49,300 nt of DNA from Candidatus Zipacnadia bacterium (lineage in GTDB: Bacteria; Armatimonadota; Zipacnadia; Zipacnadales; UBA5352). Below are positions 25,801 to 35,058 of this stretch, one piece after another (positions within the stretch are counted from its first letter, which is position 1; each line of letters opens with the position of its first letter). The notes below the pieces were generated by a model, which was not told where the DNA came from, ran no database searches, and saw only the letters and a program-made list of their open reading frames with translations. The stretch is taken from the NCBI GenBank assembly GCA_029820295.1, contig JALGVA010000017.1, forward strand, positions 1 through 49,300. The letters run 5' to 3'. The translations under genes and the position numbers were made by a program.

Positions 25801-27122
25801 GCGCCGTCCTCCGGCGGGATGGTGTCGATGATCAGAGCGCGTGTGGGCGGCAGCTCATCGGAGATGACGATGGCGCGGTCAAGCTCCGCCAGCGCGTCCG
25901 CCAGCCCGTCCGGCGAGCCCGCCATGACCTGCGCGACGGCCTCGCCATCCTCCACCTCGTCCCCCTCCACGCGCAGCAGGCACACGCCGGCCGCCGGATC
26001 GATGTCGTCGCCCTTGCGCCTGCGCCCGGCGCCGGCGGCAAGCGCCGCGTAGCCCACGCCGCGTGCGTCCACGCGCGAGATGACGCCCGACTGCTCCGCC
26101 CGCCACTCGCCGGTCTCGCGCGCGGAGTGTCCCAGCATCGGCCGATCCAGTGCGTCGGCGTCGCCGCCCTGCGCCTCGATCATCGCGGCCAGCGCCTCCA
26201 CCGCACCCCCCGACGCCAGCGTCTTCTCCGCCATCGACCGCGCTTCAGCGAAGCTCGCGGGGATGCCCGCGGCCACCAGCATCCACGCCGCGATGGTCAG
26301 CGACACCTCGCGCACGTCATCCGGCCCGCCGCCACGCAGGACCGCGACGGCCTCAGTGACCTCAACGGCGTTGCCGACCGCGCGCCCCAGCGGCGCGTTC
26401 ATGTCGGTCAGCACCGCGCTCACGCGCCGCCCGGCCCGCCGACCGACGCTCACCATCAGCTCCGCCAGCGCCCGGGCCTCGTCGCCGCTGCGCATGAACG
26501 CCCCCGAGCCGACGGTCACGTCCAGCACGATCGCCGCGGAGCCCGCCGCGATCTTCTTGCTCATGATGCTCGCGGCGATCAGCGCCCGGCTGTCCACCGT
26601 CCCGGTCGCGTCTCGGAGAGCATACATCTTCCCGTCCGCCGGCGCCAGCGACGCGCTCTGCGCGGCGACCACCAGGCCGACCTCGCCGGCCTGCGCCAGG
26701 AAACGCTCCGCCGACAGGTCCGTGCGCAGGCCCGGCACCGCCTCGAGCTTGTCGATGGTCCCGCCGGTGTGCCCGAGCCCCCGGCCGCTCATCTTCGCCA
26801 CGCACGCCCCGCAGGCGGCGGCGATGGGCGCCGCGACCAGCGTCACCTTGTCCCCCACGCCGCCGGTCGAGTGCTTGTCCACCGTCGGCCGCCCGAGGCC
26901 CGACAGGTCGAGCATCTCCCCCGAGCGCGCCATCGCGTCGGTGAGCAGCCACGTCTCCTCGTCGGTCATTCCCGAGCAGCACACCGCCATCAGCCACGCG
27001 GCCATCGGCGCGTCGTCGATCACGCCCGCGGTGTACGCCTCGACCAGCCAGCCGATCTCCTCCGCCGACAGCGGCTCGCCGCGGCGCTTGCGCTCGCTCA
27101 GCCGCCGGATGTCGTGGCTCAT
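25797..27122 (-). CDS. deoA: Pyrimidine-nucleoside / thymidine phosphorylase
   Basis: 441 residues from ATG 27122, which overlaps the deoB stop (ATGA); a longer reading to 27197 is not needed. Signatures of the nucleoside phosphorylase II family are intact: MTDEETWLLTDAMARSGE, KHSTGGVGDK, MSGRGLGHTGGTIDKLE and SLAPADGKMYALRDATGTVD, which form the phosphate and nucleoside sites. The enzyme splits thymidine/uridine with phosphate into base and (deoxy)ribose-1-phosphate. The product is the substrate of phosphopentomutase, encoded just upstream. Length and motifs fit the Pdp/DeoA group; specificity for thymidine over uridine cannot be told. Confidence 0.97.
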   Translation of the reverse strand: MSHDIRRLSERKRRGEPLSAEEIGWLVEAYTAGVIDDAPMAAWLMAVCCSGMTDEETWLLTDAMARSGEMLDLSGLGRPTVDKHSTGGVGDKVTLVAAPIAAACGACVAKMSGRGLGHTGGTIDKLEAVPGLRTDLSAERFLAQAGEVGLVVAAQSASLAPADGKMYALRDATGTVDSRALIAASIMSKKIAAGSAAIVLDVTVGSGAFMRSGDEARALAELMVSVGRRAGRRVSAVLTDMNAPLGRAVGNAVEVTEAVAVLRGGGPDDVREVSLTIAAWMLVAAGIPASFAEARSMAEKTLASGGAVEALAAMIEAQGGDADALDRPMLGHSARETGEWRAEQSGVISRVDARGVGYAALAAGAGRRRKGDDIDPAAGVCLLRVEGDEVEDGEAVAQVMAGSPDGLADALAELDRAIVISDELPPTRALIIDTIPPEDGA

Positions 27123-28303
27123 GCGCCCGCGCCTCCGAACAACTCCGCCGCGAAGCTCGTGCCCGCGGCGGGCGGCTGCGCGCCGAAAAGGTCGCAAATG
27201 GTCGCGCCCAGGTCCGCGTAGGTGTCGCGCGTGCCCAGGTTCACCGGCCTCGCCCCCGCGCCGGTCGCCAGCAGCGGCACGCGCTCGCGCGAATGATCGG
27301 TGCCGGGCGTGGTCGGGTCGGTCCCGTGGTCGGCGGTGAGCATCAGCAGCCCGTCGTCGCCCAGCGCATCAAGCATCGCGGGTAGATGGCCATCGAACTC
27401 GGCCAGCGCGCGCGCGTAGCCCTCCGGATCGTTGCGGTGGCCGAACTTGCTGTCGAAGTCGTTCAGGTTCGCGAAGATCAGCCCGCGCCCGCCCTCGCGC
27501 AGCAACCTGATGATCGCCTCGGCGCCCTCGGCGTTGCCGCCGGTACGGATCGCGTCGTCGAGCCCGTGCATCGAGAACACGTCGGCCACGTCGCCGACCG
27601 CCACGGTGTGCACGCCCGCGGCCCGCAGCAGGTCCAGTGCCGTCTGCTCCGGCGGCGGCAGCGCGAAGTCGCGGCGCCGCTCGGTGCGGCGCAGCAAACC
27701 CGGCTCGCCCACGAAAGGCCGCGCGATCACCCGCGCCACACAGTGCTCGCCCACGAGCATCTCACGCGCGATGCGGCAGTCGCGGTACAGCTCCTCCACC
27801 GGCACCACGTCCTCGTGCGCCGCGACCTGGAAGACGCTGTCGGCGGAGGTGTACACGATCAGCGCGCCGGTGCGCAGATGTTCCTCGACCAGCTCTTCGA
27901 TGATCACCGTGCCCGAGGCCGGGCGGTTCCCGATCACCGCGCGCCCGGTGCGCCGCTCGAACTCCGCGATCACCTCGGCCGGGAAGCCCTCGGGGTAGGT
28001 CGGGAAGGGCCGCTCGCTGACCAGGCCCATCATCTCCCAGTGCCCGGTCATCGTGTCCTTGCCGGCCGAGCGCTCGGTCAGGCGGCCCCAGGCCCCGAGC
28101 GGATCGTCGCACGGCGGCACGCCCTCGATGGCGGTGATGTTGCCGAGGCCCAGCGATGTCAGCACGGGCAGATCGAGGCCGCCCACGGCGCGGGCGGTGT
28201 TGCCGAGGGTGTTGCTGCCCACGTCGCCCCAGCGCTCGGCGTCAGGCGCGTCGCCCACGCCGGCGCTGTCGAGGACCACAAGTGCGATGCGGGCGAGCTG
28301 CAC
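27119..28303 (-). CDS. deoB: Phosphopentomutase
   Basis: 394 residues from GTG 28303, nine bases after the SPOR gene stop. The alkaline-phosphatase-like metal sites of DeoB are present: ALVVLDSAGVGDAPD at the N-terminus, GKDTMTGHWEMMG with the phosphorylated Thr, and TADHGTDPTTPGTDHSRE near the C-terminus. It interconverts (deoxy)ribose-1-phosphate and 5-phosphate with Mn2+ and works after DeoA in nucleoside salvage. Length equals the family norm. Confidence 0.98.
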   Translation of the reverse strand: MQLARIALVVLDSAGVGDAPDAERWGDVGSNTLGNTARAVGGLDLPVLTSLGLGNITAIEGVPPCDDPLGAWGRLTERSAGKDTMTGHWEMMGLVSERPFPTYPEGFPAEVIAEFERRTGRAVIGNRPASGTVIIEELVEEHLRTGALIVYTSADSVFQVAAHEDVVPVEELYRDCRIAREMLVGEHCVARVIARPFVGEPGLLRRTERRRDFALPPPEQTALDLLRAAGVHTVAVGDVADVFSMHGLDDAIRTGGNAEGAEAIIRLLREGGRGLIFANLNDFDSKFGHRNDPEGYARALAEFDGHLPAMLDALGDDGLLMLTADHGTDPTTPGTDHSRERVPLLATGAGARPVNLGTRDTYADLGATICDLFGAQPPAAGTSFAAELFGGAGA

Positions 28304-28312
28304 CAGGGCCGA

Positions 28313-28984
28313 TTACTCCCGTTCGCTCCAGATCGCGGCATCGAAGCCCTGCGAGTGCAGCCGGTCGCGCACCTGCTCGGCCTGCTCGCGGCTGTCGTAG
28401 AGCCCCACGTTAACGCGCTGGTAGGTCACGCCGTCCTTCTCCACGCTGGTGAGGTAGGGCTGGTAGCCCTGCGCGGTCAGCCGCTCGACCTGGCGTCGGG
28501 CGTTGGCCTCATCGGCGAACGCGCCCGAGGTCACGACGAAGCCGCCGCCGGACTGTTCCTGCGCCGAGCCCTCGTCGGGGGCATCCTCGGCGGGCGTCTC
28601 GTCGGCGGCGCCGTCCTCCGCGTCGGCCGCATCGCCGGCGTCCGCTTCAGCCGCGTGCAGGCTCGCGCCATCCTGCGCCTCGGTGACCTCGCGGCGGGCG
28701 CGGCGCTCCTCGCGGGCGGTGGGCTCACGCTCGGTCATGACGATTACCGGCTTGATGGGGGGCTCGTCCTCGGAATCATCCGAGGCCCGGGTGGCGGCGC
28801 CGGTCTGCGGCACGATCTCGGGCGCGCGCTGGCGCACCTCCATCTCGTGCAGGTGCCGGCCGACGTAGTCCCGCCCGAAGTAGAAGGTTGCCGCGCCGAT
28901 GATGCCGCACAGCACGGCGACGACCAGCCAGAACTTGAGGCTGCTCTTGATGCGTGCCCCCACCGACTCGCTGCCCTCGGCCAT
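28313..28984 (-). CDS. SPOR-domain membrane protein
   Basis: 223 residues from ATG 28984, with GGAGGAG six bases upstream; a reading to 29155 would cross the promoter. A single membrane helix lies at about residues 18-37 (FWLVVAVLCGIIGAATFYFG), followed by an acidic Ala/Glu/Asp-rich linker and a C-terminal SPOR domain (about 148-223, VVTSGAFADEANARRQVERL and YQRVNVGLYDSREQAEQV). SPOR domains bind denuded septal peptidoglycan, so a cell-division or wall role outside the membrane is expected. It is the first gene of the operon that continues with deoB; the functional link is not obvious. Confidence 0.88.
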   Translation of the reverse strand: MAEGSESVGARIKSSLKFWLVVAVLCGIIGAATFYFGRDYVGRHLHEMEVRQRAPEIVPQTGAATRASDDSEDEPPIKPVIVMTEREPTAREERRARREVTEAQDGASLHAAEADAGDAADAEDGAADETPAEDAPDEGSAQEQSGGGFVVTSGAFADEANARRQVERLTAQGYQPYLTSVEKDGVTYQRVNVGLYDSREQAEQVRDRLHSQGFDAAIWSERE

Positions 28985-29044
28985 CTTCGTCTCCTCCGCC
29001 GGCCGTGCCGCGACGCAAGCTGCGTGTGTGGCGCATGTGCTTCG

Positions 29045-29074
29045 ATTGTAGCACGAACGCCCTGCTGCGGACAA
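29045..29074 (-). promoter_or_regulatory. Promoter for the SPOR-deoB-deoA operon
   Basis: On the minus strand TTGTCC (29074-29069) and TACAAT (29050-29045) are separated by 18 bases, a fair sigma-70-type match, about 60 bases before ATG 28984. Confidence 0.6.
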
Positions 29075-29120
29075 GCCGGCGGCCTTCGGAGTGCCGCCCC
29101 GTAGACGCGCCGACGGGCGG

Positions 29121-29149
29121 TTGACAACGCCCATGGCATGACGTATACT
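29121..29149 (+). promoter_or_regulatory. Sigma-70-type promoter for the ffh cluster
   Basis: TTGACA (29121-29126) and TATACT (29144-29149) are separated by exactly 17 bases: a full -35 consensus and a 5/6 match at -10. The predicted transcript starts near 29156, giving a leader of about 127 bases. Confidence 0.85.
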
Positions 29150-29169
29150 CACCATCCGTAAAGCGGAAT

Positions 29170-29228
29170 GGGCAGGGACAGGCCGGATCAGGGCTCGCGA
29201 AGGGGTCCGGCCTCGTTATGTCTTGCCC
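29170..29228 (+). promoter_or_regulatory. Structured 5' leader of ffh
   Basis: A nested hairpin can form: GGGCA (29170-29174) with 29224-29228, GACA (29177-29180) with TGTC 29219-29222, and GGCCGGA (29181-29187) with TCCGGCC 29206-29212, around an 18-base loop. It falls just after the predicted transcription start. The SRP RNA consensus (GGAAGGxAGCAGCC) is absent, so this is not the 4.5S RNA. Confidence 0.55.
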
Positions 29229-29283
29229 GGGTGGGGCTGCGGTTGCGTGCGCAGGCACCGCCCGATGCGGAGGGAGTCGCGAG

Positions 29284-30618
29284 TTGTTTGAGACGCTGAC
29301 GGACCGGCTGCAGAGAACCTTCCGGGAGCTGAGCGGGCGCGGTAAGCTGCGCGAGAAGGATATCCGCTCGGGCCTCAAGGACGTACAGATGGCCCTCCTG
29401 GAGGCCGACGTCAGCTATGCCGTGGTTAAGGACTTCGTCAAGCGCCTGCAGACCGAGGCGTTGGGCGAGAACATCCTCCAGGGCCTGAACCCGACCCAGC
29501 AGCTCGTCAAGATCGTGCACGACGAGCTGGTGGACCTGCTCGGCGCCGAGAGCGCCGAGATCGAGTTCGCCGATCAGCCGCCCACCGTCATCCTGCTGTG
29601 CGGGCTGCAGGGCAGCGGCAAGACGACCACCGCGGCCAAGCTGGCTCTGCGCCTGAGCAAGGCCGGCCGGCGACCGCTACTGGTCGCGACGGACGTCTAC
29701 CGGCCCGCCGCCATCGAGCAGCTCCGGCAGGTCGGCGAACAGGTCGAGGCCGAGGTGTTCACGCTCGGGGAGAGCGACCCGGTGCGCATCACCGAGGCCG
29801 CCATCGCCCACGCCCGCTCCAGGGGCTACGACGTCGTGATCGTTGACACCGCCGGGCGTCTGAGCATCGACGACGACATGATGGCTGAGCTGGCCGAGCA
29901 GGCCGAGGTCGCGGGCGACCCCGAAGTGCTGCTCGTTGTTGATGCCATGACCGGCCAGGAGGCGGTCACCGTCGCCGAGCAGTTCCAGGAGGCCCTCGAG
30001 CTGGACGGGCTGATCCTGACCAAGCTCGACGGCGATGCCCGCGGCGGCGCGGCGCTGTCGGCGCGCGCCATCACGGGCAAGCCCATCAAGCTGGTGGGCG
30101 TTGGCGAGAAGCTCGACGCCCTTGAGGTCTTCCATCCCGATCGCATGGCCTCGCGCATCCTCGGGATGGGCGATGTGCTGACGCTGGTCGAGAAGGCGCA
30201 GGAGACGGTCGATCAGGAGGCGGCGGCCAAGCTCCAGCAGCGGCTGCTGACCGCCAGCTTCGACCTCGAGGACTTCCGCGACCACCTGCGCAACGTCCGA
30301 CGCATGGGGCCGCTGGACCAGATCATGAAGATGATCCCGGGCATGTCGCAGCAGATGCCCGATCTCGGCCCCGCCGACTTCGACGAGAGCGAGCTGGACC
30401 GCGTCGAGGCGATCATCAACTCGATGACGCCGCTCGAGCGGCATGACCCGGATGTTCTCAACGCCAGCCGCAAGCGACGGATCGCCCGGGGCAGCGGAAC
30501 CTCCGTGCAGGACGTCAACATCATGCTCAAGGAGTTCCGCGAGCTGTCCAGGATGATGAAGCAGATCACCGGCGGCGGCCGTGCGCGCATCGGCAATATG
30601 CAGATAGGCCTGCGCTAG
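29284..30618 (+). CDS. ffh: Signal recognition particle GTPase Ffh
   Basis: 444 residues from TTG 29284, giving [18 protein letters not shown], the usual Ffh beginning, with GGAGGG about 10 bases upstream; ATG 29218 would add 22 residues of unrelated sequence inside the leader hairpin region. N domain residues 1-90; G domain with [15 protein letters not shown] (G1), DTAGR (G3), [13 protein letters not shown] (G4 and later); M domain from about 300 with Met-rich [19 protein letters not shown]. It binds SRP RNA and signal peptides and delivers ribosomes to FtsY at the membrane. Confidence 0.98.
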   Translation: MFETLTDRLQRTFRELSGRGKLREKDIRSGLKDVQMALLEADVSYAVVKDFVKRLQTEALGENILQGLNPTQQLVKIVHDELVDLLGAESAEIEFADQPPTVILLCGLQGSGKTTTAAKLALRLSKAGRRPLLVATDVYRPAAIEQLRQVGEQVEAEVFTLGESDPVRITEAAIAHARSRGYDVVIVDTAGRLSIDDDMMAELAEQAEVAGDPEVLLVVDAMTGQEAVTVAEQFQEALELDGLILTKLDGDARGGAALSARAITGKPIKLVGVGEKLDALEVFHPDRMASRILGMGDVLTLVEKAQETVDQEAAAKLQQRLLTASFDLEDFRDHLRNVRRMGPLDQIMKMIPGMSQQMPDLGPADFDESELDRVEAIINSMTPLERHDPDVLNASRKRRIARGSGTSVQDVNIMLKEFRELSRMMKQITGGGRARIGNMQIGLR

Positions 30619-30638
30619 CCCCGGTCGAAGGGAGCGAC

Positions 30639-30983
30639 GTGACGTTGGCGACGAGGATTCGACTGAAGAGATTCGGGGGCAAGAACGACCCACACTACCG
30701 CATAGTGGTGGCCGACGCGCGCAAGCAGCGCGACGGCCGCGCCATCGAGGAGCTGGGCTTCTACTCGCCGGCAGGCAACCCGCCTGCGCTGGAGGTCAAT
30801 GCCGAGCGCGCACTGCACTGGCTGGAGCTGGGCGCGCAGCCCAGCGATACCGTGCGCTCACTGCTGCGCCGGGCGGGTGTGGGCGCCGAGCCCGGTGTGG
30901 AGGAGGCCGCTGAGGAAGCATCCGTCGAGGCGGAGACCGCGCCGGCGGCGGACGCTGCCGGCGCCGAGGCCGACAGCGAGTAG
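30639..30983 (+). CDS. rpsP: 30S ribosomal protein S16
   Basis: 114 residues from GTG 30639; TTG 30645 would give [11 protein letters not shown], which fits the S16 family start even better, and both lie within reach of AAGGGAG at 30629-30634. Residues 1-80 are S16 ([32 protein letters not shown]). The last 30 residues form an Ala/Glu-rich acidic tail beyond the usual length. Second gene of the ffh cluster, 20 bases after ffh. Confidence 0.97.
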   Translation: MTLATRIRLKRFGGKNDPHYRIVVADARKQRDGRAIEELGFYSPAGNPPALEVNAERALHWLELGAQPSDTVRSLLRRAGVGAEPGVEEAAEEASVEAETAPAADAAGAEADSE

Positions 30984-31058
30984 CACCGGCGCCCGAGCAT
31001 ACGACAACTCGCGCGTAGCGCATGCACCCACACCCGCTCAGCACTGGGGGCGCCCAGG

Positions 31059-31289
31059 ATGCGAGAACTCGTGGAGCTGATGGTCAAGTCGCTCGTGGAC
31101 GATCCCGACCAGGCCCGCGTGAATGAGGTCGCGGGCGAGAGCATTGTGGTGTACGAGGTCTCGGTGGCCGAGGAGGATCTGGGGAAGGTCATCGGCAAGG
31201 GCGGACGCATCGCCAACGCCATGCGCACCATCGTCAAGGCCGCCGCCACCAAGACCGAACGTAAGGCCACCGTCGAGATCCTCTCCTGA
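31059..31289 (+). CDS. khpA: KH-domain RNA-binding protein KhpA
   Basis: 76 residues from ATG 31059. A single type II KH domain with the RNA-binding GKVIGKGGR loop fills the protein, matching YlqC/KhpA. In other bacteria KhpA works with KhpB in RNA metabolism and cell-length control. Its place between rpsP and rimM is conserved in Firmicutes and several other phyla. Confidence 0.95.
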   Translation: MRELVELMVKSLVDDPDQARVNEVAGESIVVYEVSVAEEDLGKVIGKGGRIANAMRTIVKAAATKTERKATVEILS

Positions 31290-31324
31290 GGCCGGGCGCC
31301 TATCACTCCCGGGGTCTGAGGAGC

Positions 31325-31360
31325 AGGAAGTCGCCGGCCATCACGCCGGCGTGGAGGAGT
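31325..31360 (+). promoter_or_regulatory. Leader motif and hairpin upstream of ylqD
   Basis: AGGAAGTCGCCGGC (31325-31338) overlaps the hairpin CGCCGGC/GCCGGCG (31333-31352) just before the GGAGGAG ribosome site of ylqD. The same 14-base motif, with one change, occurs in the leaders of two prepilin-like genes (46274 and 47126). Confidence 0.4.
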
Positions 31361-31367
31361 TACTGCC

Positions 31368-31853
31368 ATGGCCGATTCCGTCACGATCAAACGAGACGTC
31401 ATCCTGCGCGCCATCGTCACCGAGGGCCTCAAGGAGCAGCTCGACGAGGAGTTCACCGAAGCCATCGCCCAGGTGGACTCGCGCATCACCCAGCTTGACA
31501 TCGGCGCGCGCCAGTACGTCACCGAGCTGCAGCGCACCGATATCCAGCAGGCGATGGCCGTGCGCCAGCAGATCGAGGCCGAGAAGCGGCGCTACCGCCA
31601 GGTCAAGGACGAGCTGATCCAGCGCCAGCGCACGGTGCGCGAACTCGATCTGGGCTCTGAGATCATCCGCGGGACCCTCGAGAGCCAGGCCGAGATCGCC
31701 GTGGGCGACAACCTGCAGACGGCGCTGCGCGGCGTCGAGGTGGTCGTCAAGGACGACGAGGTCGTGGAGATCCGCGTGACGGAGGGCGGCCTGAGCGTCG
31801 AGTCCGAGCAAGAGGTGACTCCCGAGGTTGCCACCCAGATCGAGACGCCCTGA
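31368..31853 (+). CDS. ylqD: YlqD family protein
   Basis: 161 residues from ATG 31368 (GTGGAGGAG upstream). Length, coiled-coil middle (residues 40-95, rich in Gln/Arg/Glu) and position between khpA and rimM match YlqD, a conserved family of unknown function in the same operon in Bacillus. A beta-rich C-terminus (VVVKDDEVVEIRV) follows. Soluble, no signal peptide. Confidence 0.85.
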   Translation: MADSVTIKRDVILRAIVTEGLKEQLDEEFTEAIAQVDSRITQLDIGARQYVTELQRTDIQQAMAVRQQIEAEKRRYRQVKDELIQRQRTVRELDLGSEIIRGTLESQAEIAVGDNLQTALRGVEVVVKDDEVVEIRVTEGGLSVESEQEVTPEVATQIETP

Positions 31854-32364
31854 GCCCGATGACGAGGCGGACGACGTCGTCGATCTCGGCATCGTCGTCA
31901 AGCCGCACGGATTGAAGGGCGAGGTCTGGCTGGACCTCGGCACCGACGCGCCCGAGCGCCTCCCGGAGCTGCGCGGGCTGAGCCTGAGAGGGCCGGGCGG
32001 GGCGCGAGCGGCGAGCGTGCAGTACGTACGCGGCCTCACCGGCGGGCGCGCCATTGTGAAGCTGGCGGGTATCAACGACCGCGACGCTGCCGAGAGCATC
32101 CGCGATCACGTCCTGCAGGTGGCGCGGGCGACGCTGCCTCCGCCGCCGGATGGCGCCTTCTACGAGTTCCAGCTCGTGGGCCTGCGCGTGGTGACCGTCG
32201 CCGGGGCCGACCTGGGCCGCGTGCAGCAGATACTGCGCACGGGCGCCAACGACGTCTACGAGACCGAGCGCGCGCTCGTCCCGGCGATCGCTTCGGTGGT
32301 GCGCGAGATCGACCTCGAGCGGGGCGAGATGGTCGTTGAGGATGTTGACGGGCTGCTCAAGTAG
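31828..32364 (+). CDS. rimM: Ribosome maturation factor RimM
   Basis: 178 residues from TTG 31828, which overlaps the ylqD end by 26 bases and has AGAGGTGA at 31811-31818; no ATG or GTG in frame occurs before the conserved core [15 protein letters not shown]. The RimM N-terminal barrel (residues 19-100) is followed by a PRC barrel (about 105-178, [30 protein letters not shown]). It binds S19 and aids 30S assembly. The unusual TTG and overlap suggest translational coupling with ylqD. Confidence 0.93.
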   Translation: MPPRSRRPEPDDEADDVVDLGIVVKPHGLKGEVWLDLGTDAPERLPELRGLSLRGPGGARAASVQYVRGLTGGRAIVKLAGINDRDAAESIRDHVLQVARATLPPPPDGAFYEFQLVGLRVVTVAGADLGRVQQILRTGANDVYETERALVPAIASVVREIDLERGEMVVEDVDGLLK

Positions 32365-32378
32365 GCGGTGGGCACAGC

Positions 32379-33119
32379 GTGCGGGTGGACATCGTCACCA
32401 TCTTCCCGGAGATGATCGCGCGCGCGCTTGACTTCAGCATCATGGCGCGGGCCCGCGAGGCCGGCGCTGTCGAGTTCGGTGTGCACAACCCGCGCGACCG
32501 GGCCACCGACCGGCACCGCATGGTCGATGACGCGCCCTACGGCGGCGGCGCCGGGATGGTGCTCAAGCCCGAGCCCATGACCGCCTGCATCGAGGCCGTG
32601 GCCGGCCCGGGCGCGGCGGTCGTGCTGATGACGCCGCAGGGCGAGCCCTTCGACCAGCCCATGGCGCGCCTGCTGGCGCAGTCGGCGCAGATGGTCATCA
32701 TCTGCGGTCACTACGAGGGCCTTGACGAGCGGGTGCGCCACAGCCTGGTGACGCACGAGATCTCTATCGGCGACTATGTGCTCACCGGCGGCGAGCTGCC
32801 TGCGCTGGTCGTGATCGACGCAGTGGTGCGCCTGCTGCCGGGCGTGCTGGGGAACGAGGCCTCGGCCGCCGAGGACTCGTTCGCGCGCGGGCTGCTGGAG
32901 CACCCGCACTACACCCGCCCGCCCGAGTTCCGGGGCATGCGCGTGCCCGCCACGCTGGTCGAGGGCGACCACGCGCAGGTGCGGCGCTGGCGCCGCAAGA
33001 TGTCGCTGCGCAGAACCCTGCGCCGCCGCCCCGACCTGCTGGCGCGCGCCGAGCTTACCGACGAGGACCGCGAGCTGCTCGCGGAGATTGCCGCCGACGA
33101 AGTGAACCCAGCACGGTGA
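32379..33119 (+). CDS. trmD: tRNA (guanine-N1)-methyltransferase TrmD
   Basis: 246 residues from GTG 32379 ([12 protein letters not shown]). The trefoil-knot SAM site is intact: [36 protein letters not shown] and [20 protein letters not shown]. It methylates G37 of tRNAs to stop frameshifting. Third-from-last gene of the cluster, 14 bases after rimM. Confidence 0.98.
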   Translation: MRVDIVTIFPEMIARALDFSIMARAREAGAVEFGVHNPRDRATDRHRMVDDAPYGGGAGMVLKPEPMTACIEAVAGPGAAVVLMTPQGEPFDQPMARLLAQSAQMVIICGHYEGLDERVRHSLVTHEISIGDYVLTGGELPALVVIDAVVRLLPGVLGNEASAAEDSFARGLLEHPHYTRPPEFRGMRVPATLVEGDHAQVRRWRRKMSLRRTLRRRPDLLARAELTDEDRELLAEIAADEVNPAR

Positions 33120-33152
33120 CGGCAAGTCACCATGGTGTGAGGAGCTAGTGAG

Positions 33153-33566
33153 ATGACCGACCTGCTCAGGCAGATCGAGCTGGAGCACATGAAGCAGGAC
33201 GTGCCCGAGTTCAGCCCCGGGGATACCGTGCGCGTGGGCGTGCGCATCAGCGAGAGCACGGGCCGCGAGGAGCGCGTGCGCGTGCAGCCTTTCGAGGGCG
33301 TCGTCATCGCCCGCGACGGCGGCGGCATGAACGAGACCTTCACGGTCCGCCGCGTGACGCACGGCGTGGGCGTGGAGCGCACCTTCCCCGTGCACTCACC
33401 CACCGTGGATCACATCGAGGTCATCCGCCACGGCCATCCGCGGCGCGCCAAGCTCTACTACCTGCGCGACCGCATCGGCCGCGGCGCGCGCGTGCGCGAA
33501 CGCGCACAGCGCCGCCCTGAAGAGCCGGCCGGCGACGAGGGCGCGGAGACACCGTCCGAGGAGTAG
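33153..33566 (+). CDS. rplS: 50S ribosomal protein L19
   Basis: 137 residues from ATG 33153, with GTGAGGAG upstream. L19 core: [46 protein letters not shown] (shown in part by family), then [15 protein letters not shown] 25-residue Glu/Arg-rich tail extends past the family norm, like the acidic tail of S16 in this cluster. Confidence 0.98.
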   Translation: MTDLLRQIELEHMKQDVPEFSPGDTVRVGVRISESTGREERVRVQPFEGVVIARDGGGMNETFTVRRVTHGVGVERTFPVHSPTVDHIEVIRHGHPRRAKLYYLRDRIGRGARVRERAQRRPEEPAGDEGAETPSEE

Positions 33567-33572
33567 CGCGCC

Positions 33573-34283
33573 GTGGCGCAGAGCTGGCTGGCGTTCGACA
33601 ACCCGTGGGAGATCATCGCCCTGCTCGGCGTCATCGTGACCGTCCGCGTTGCGGTGCCGCGCATCCCCTCGCTCACCCGCACGGCGCGCGCGACCATCCT
33701 CGAGTTCGTGGACTCGGCGCTGGTTGCCGCGCTGCTGGTGTTCTGCCTGCTGCGCCCCTTCGTCATCCAGGCCTTCTTCATCCCCTCGGGCTCCATGGAA
33801 CCGACGCTGCTCGAGGGCGACCGCATCCTGGTCAACAAGTTCATCTACTTCTTCCGCGACCCCCAGCCCGGCGAGATCGTGGTGTTCAACGCCCCGCCGG
33901 CGGCCTCGACCGATGACAAGGATTTCATCAAACGCGTGGTCGGCACGCCCGGCGACCGCCTGTGCGTCCGTGACGGCGCGCTGCACCGCAACAGCCAGCG
34001 CCTCGATGAGCCCTACATCGCCGAGCAGCCCTACTACCGCTGGCCCTATGGCGTGCCACCCGTTCCCGAGCAGTACGTGCGCGACGGCTGCGTGGTTGTG
34101 CCTGACGACTCGCTGGTCATGATGGGCGACAACCGCAACGACTCCAACGACAGCCACAAGTGGTCGATCCGCAATCCACGCACCGGCATGGAGGAGAACC
34201 AGCCCTTCCTGCCGCGCGAGAACGTGCTGGGCAAGGCCATGGTGATCTTCTGGCCGCCCCAGCGCATCCGTATCCTGCACTGA
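33573..34283 (+). CDS. lepB: Signal peptidase I
   Basis: 236 residues from GTG 33573, six bases after rplS. A cytoplasmic N-terminus with two hydrophobic stretches (12-28 and 45-62) precedes the S26 catalytic core: FIPSGSMEPTLLEGD with nucleophile S74, FIKRVVGTPGD with Lys120, and MGDNRNDSNDSH. It cleaves Sec signal peptides outside the membrane; the many secreted proteins here would be substrates. A strong terminator follows. Confidence 0.96.
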   Translation: MAQSWLAFDNPWEIIALLGVIVTVRVAVPRIPSLTRTARATILEFVDSALVAALLVFCLLRPFVIQAFFIPSGSMEPTLLEGDRILVNKFIYFFRDPQPGEIVVFNAPPAASTDDKDFIKRVVGTPGDRLCVRDGALHRNSQRLDEPYIAEQPYYRWPYGVPPVPEQYVRDGCVVVPDDSLVMMGDNRNDSNDSHKWSIRNPRTGMEENQPFLPRENVLGKAMVIFWPPQRIRILH

Positions 34284-34309
34284 CATCGGACGTGACCGCC
34301 GTGCCCGCC

Positions 34310-34339
34310 GCCCGCACAGGTTAACTTGTGCGGGCTTTT
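34310..34339 (+). terminator. Intrinsic terminator after lepB
   Basis: Stem GCCCGCACA (34310-34318) with TGTGCGGGC (34327-34335), extendable by two pairs around a TTAA loop, followed by TTTT. It closes the ffh-lepB cluster; rnhB starts 33 bases later. Confidence 0.85.
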
Positions 34340-34371
34340 GTGCAATACTGAGAGTGATGACCGGAGGGAGC

Positions 34372-35058
34372 ATGACCGACGCAACGCCCGACCTCGACTT
34401 CGGCGCGCCCGACGCGTGGGCGCTGGGCCAGGGCTACCGCCTGCTGGCCGGCGTCGATGAGGCGGGGCGCGGCGCCATGGCCGGCCCGGTCGTGGCCGCG
34501 GCCGTCATCGTCGAGGATGGCGTGCCCCTCGAGCTGGTGACCGACTCGAAGCAGCTCACACCCGAGCGCCGCGAGCTGGCCTTCGGCGAGGTCCGTGCGC
34601 GCGCCCTGTGCTGGTCGGTGGGCGTGGTCGCCGCCGACATCATCGACCGCATCAACATCCTGCGCGCGAGCCACCTGGCCATGCGCCGGGCCCTCGAGGG
34701 CCTGCGCCTGCGCCCGGACTTCGTGCTCATCGACGGCCTGCCGCCCGCGGGCATCGCGCATCCGCACCGCGCGGTCATCGGCGGCGACGCGCTGTCGCCG
34801 CGCATCGGCGCCGCCTCGATCGTGGCCAAGGTCACGCGCGACCGCATCATGGAGCGCATGCACGCGCTTTACCCGGGCTATGGGCTGGCGCAGCACAAAG
34901 GCTACTGCACGCCCGAGCATCAGCGCATCATCGAGCGCCTGGGGCCCAGCCCCATCCACCGGCGCAGCTTCGAGCCGGTCGAGCGCGTGCGGGGCGGGCG
35001 CCTGCCCTTCGACGATGATGAGCTGCAGCGGCTGGAGGAGGGATGGGCCCGGTGCTGA
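34372..35058 (+). CDS. rnhB: Ribonuclease HII
   Basis: 228 residues from ATG 34372, just after GGAGGGAG; GTG 34354 and ATG 34357 are longer in-frame alternatives. RNase HII motifs: [22 protein letters not shown] with the first two acidic ligands, [25 protein letters not shown] and the C-terminal [17 protein letters not shown]. It removes ribonucleotides and RNA primers from DNA. The last 16 bases overlap the next gene. Confidence 0.97.
   Translation: MTDATPDLDFGAPDAWALGQGYRLLAGVDEAGRGAMAGPVVAAAVIVEDGVPLELVTDSKQLTPERRELAFGEVRARALCWSVGVVAADIIDRINILRASHLAMRRALEGLRLRPDFVLIDGLPPAGIAHPHRAVIGGDALSPRIGAASIVAKVTRDRIMERMHALYPGYGLAQHKGYCTPEHQRIIERLGPSPIHRRSFEPVERVRGGRLPFDDDELQRLEEGWARC

Noticed and set aside
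29160-29280. SRP (4.5S) RNA gene next to ffh
   Set aside because: A nested hairpin is present, but the conserved GGAAGGxAGCAGCC apex of SRP RNA is not; better read as a 5' leader.
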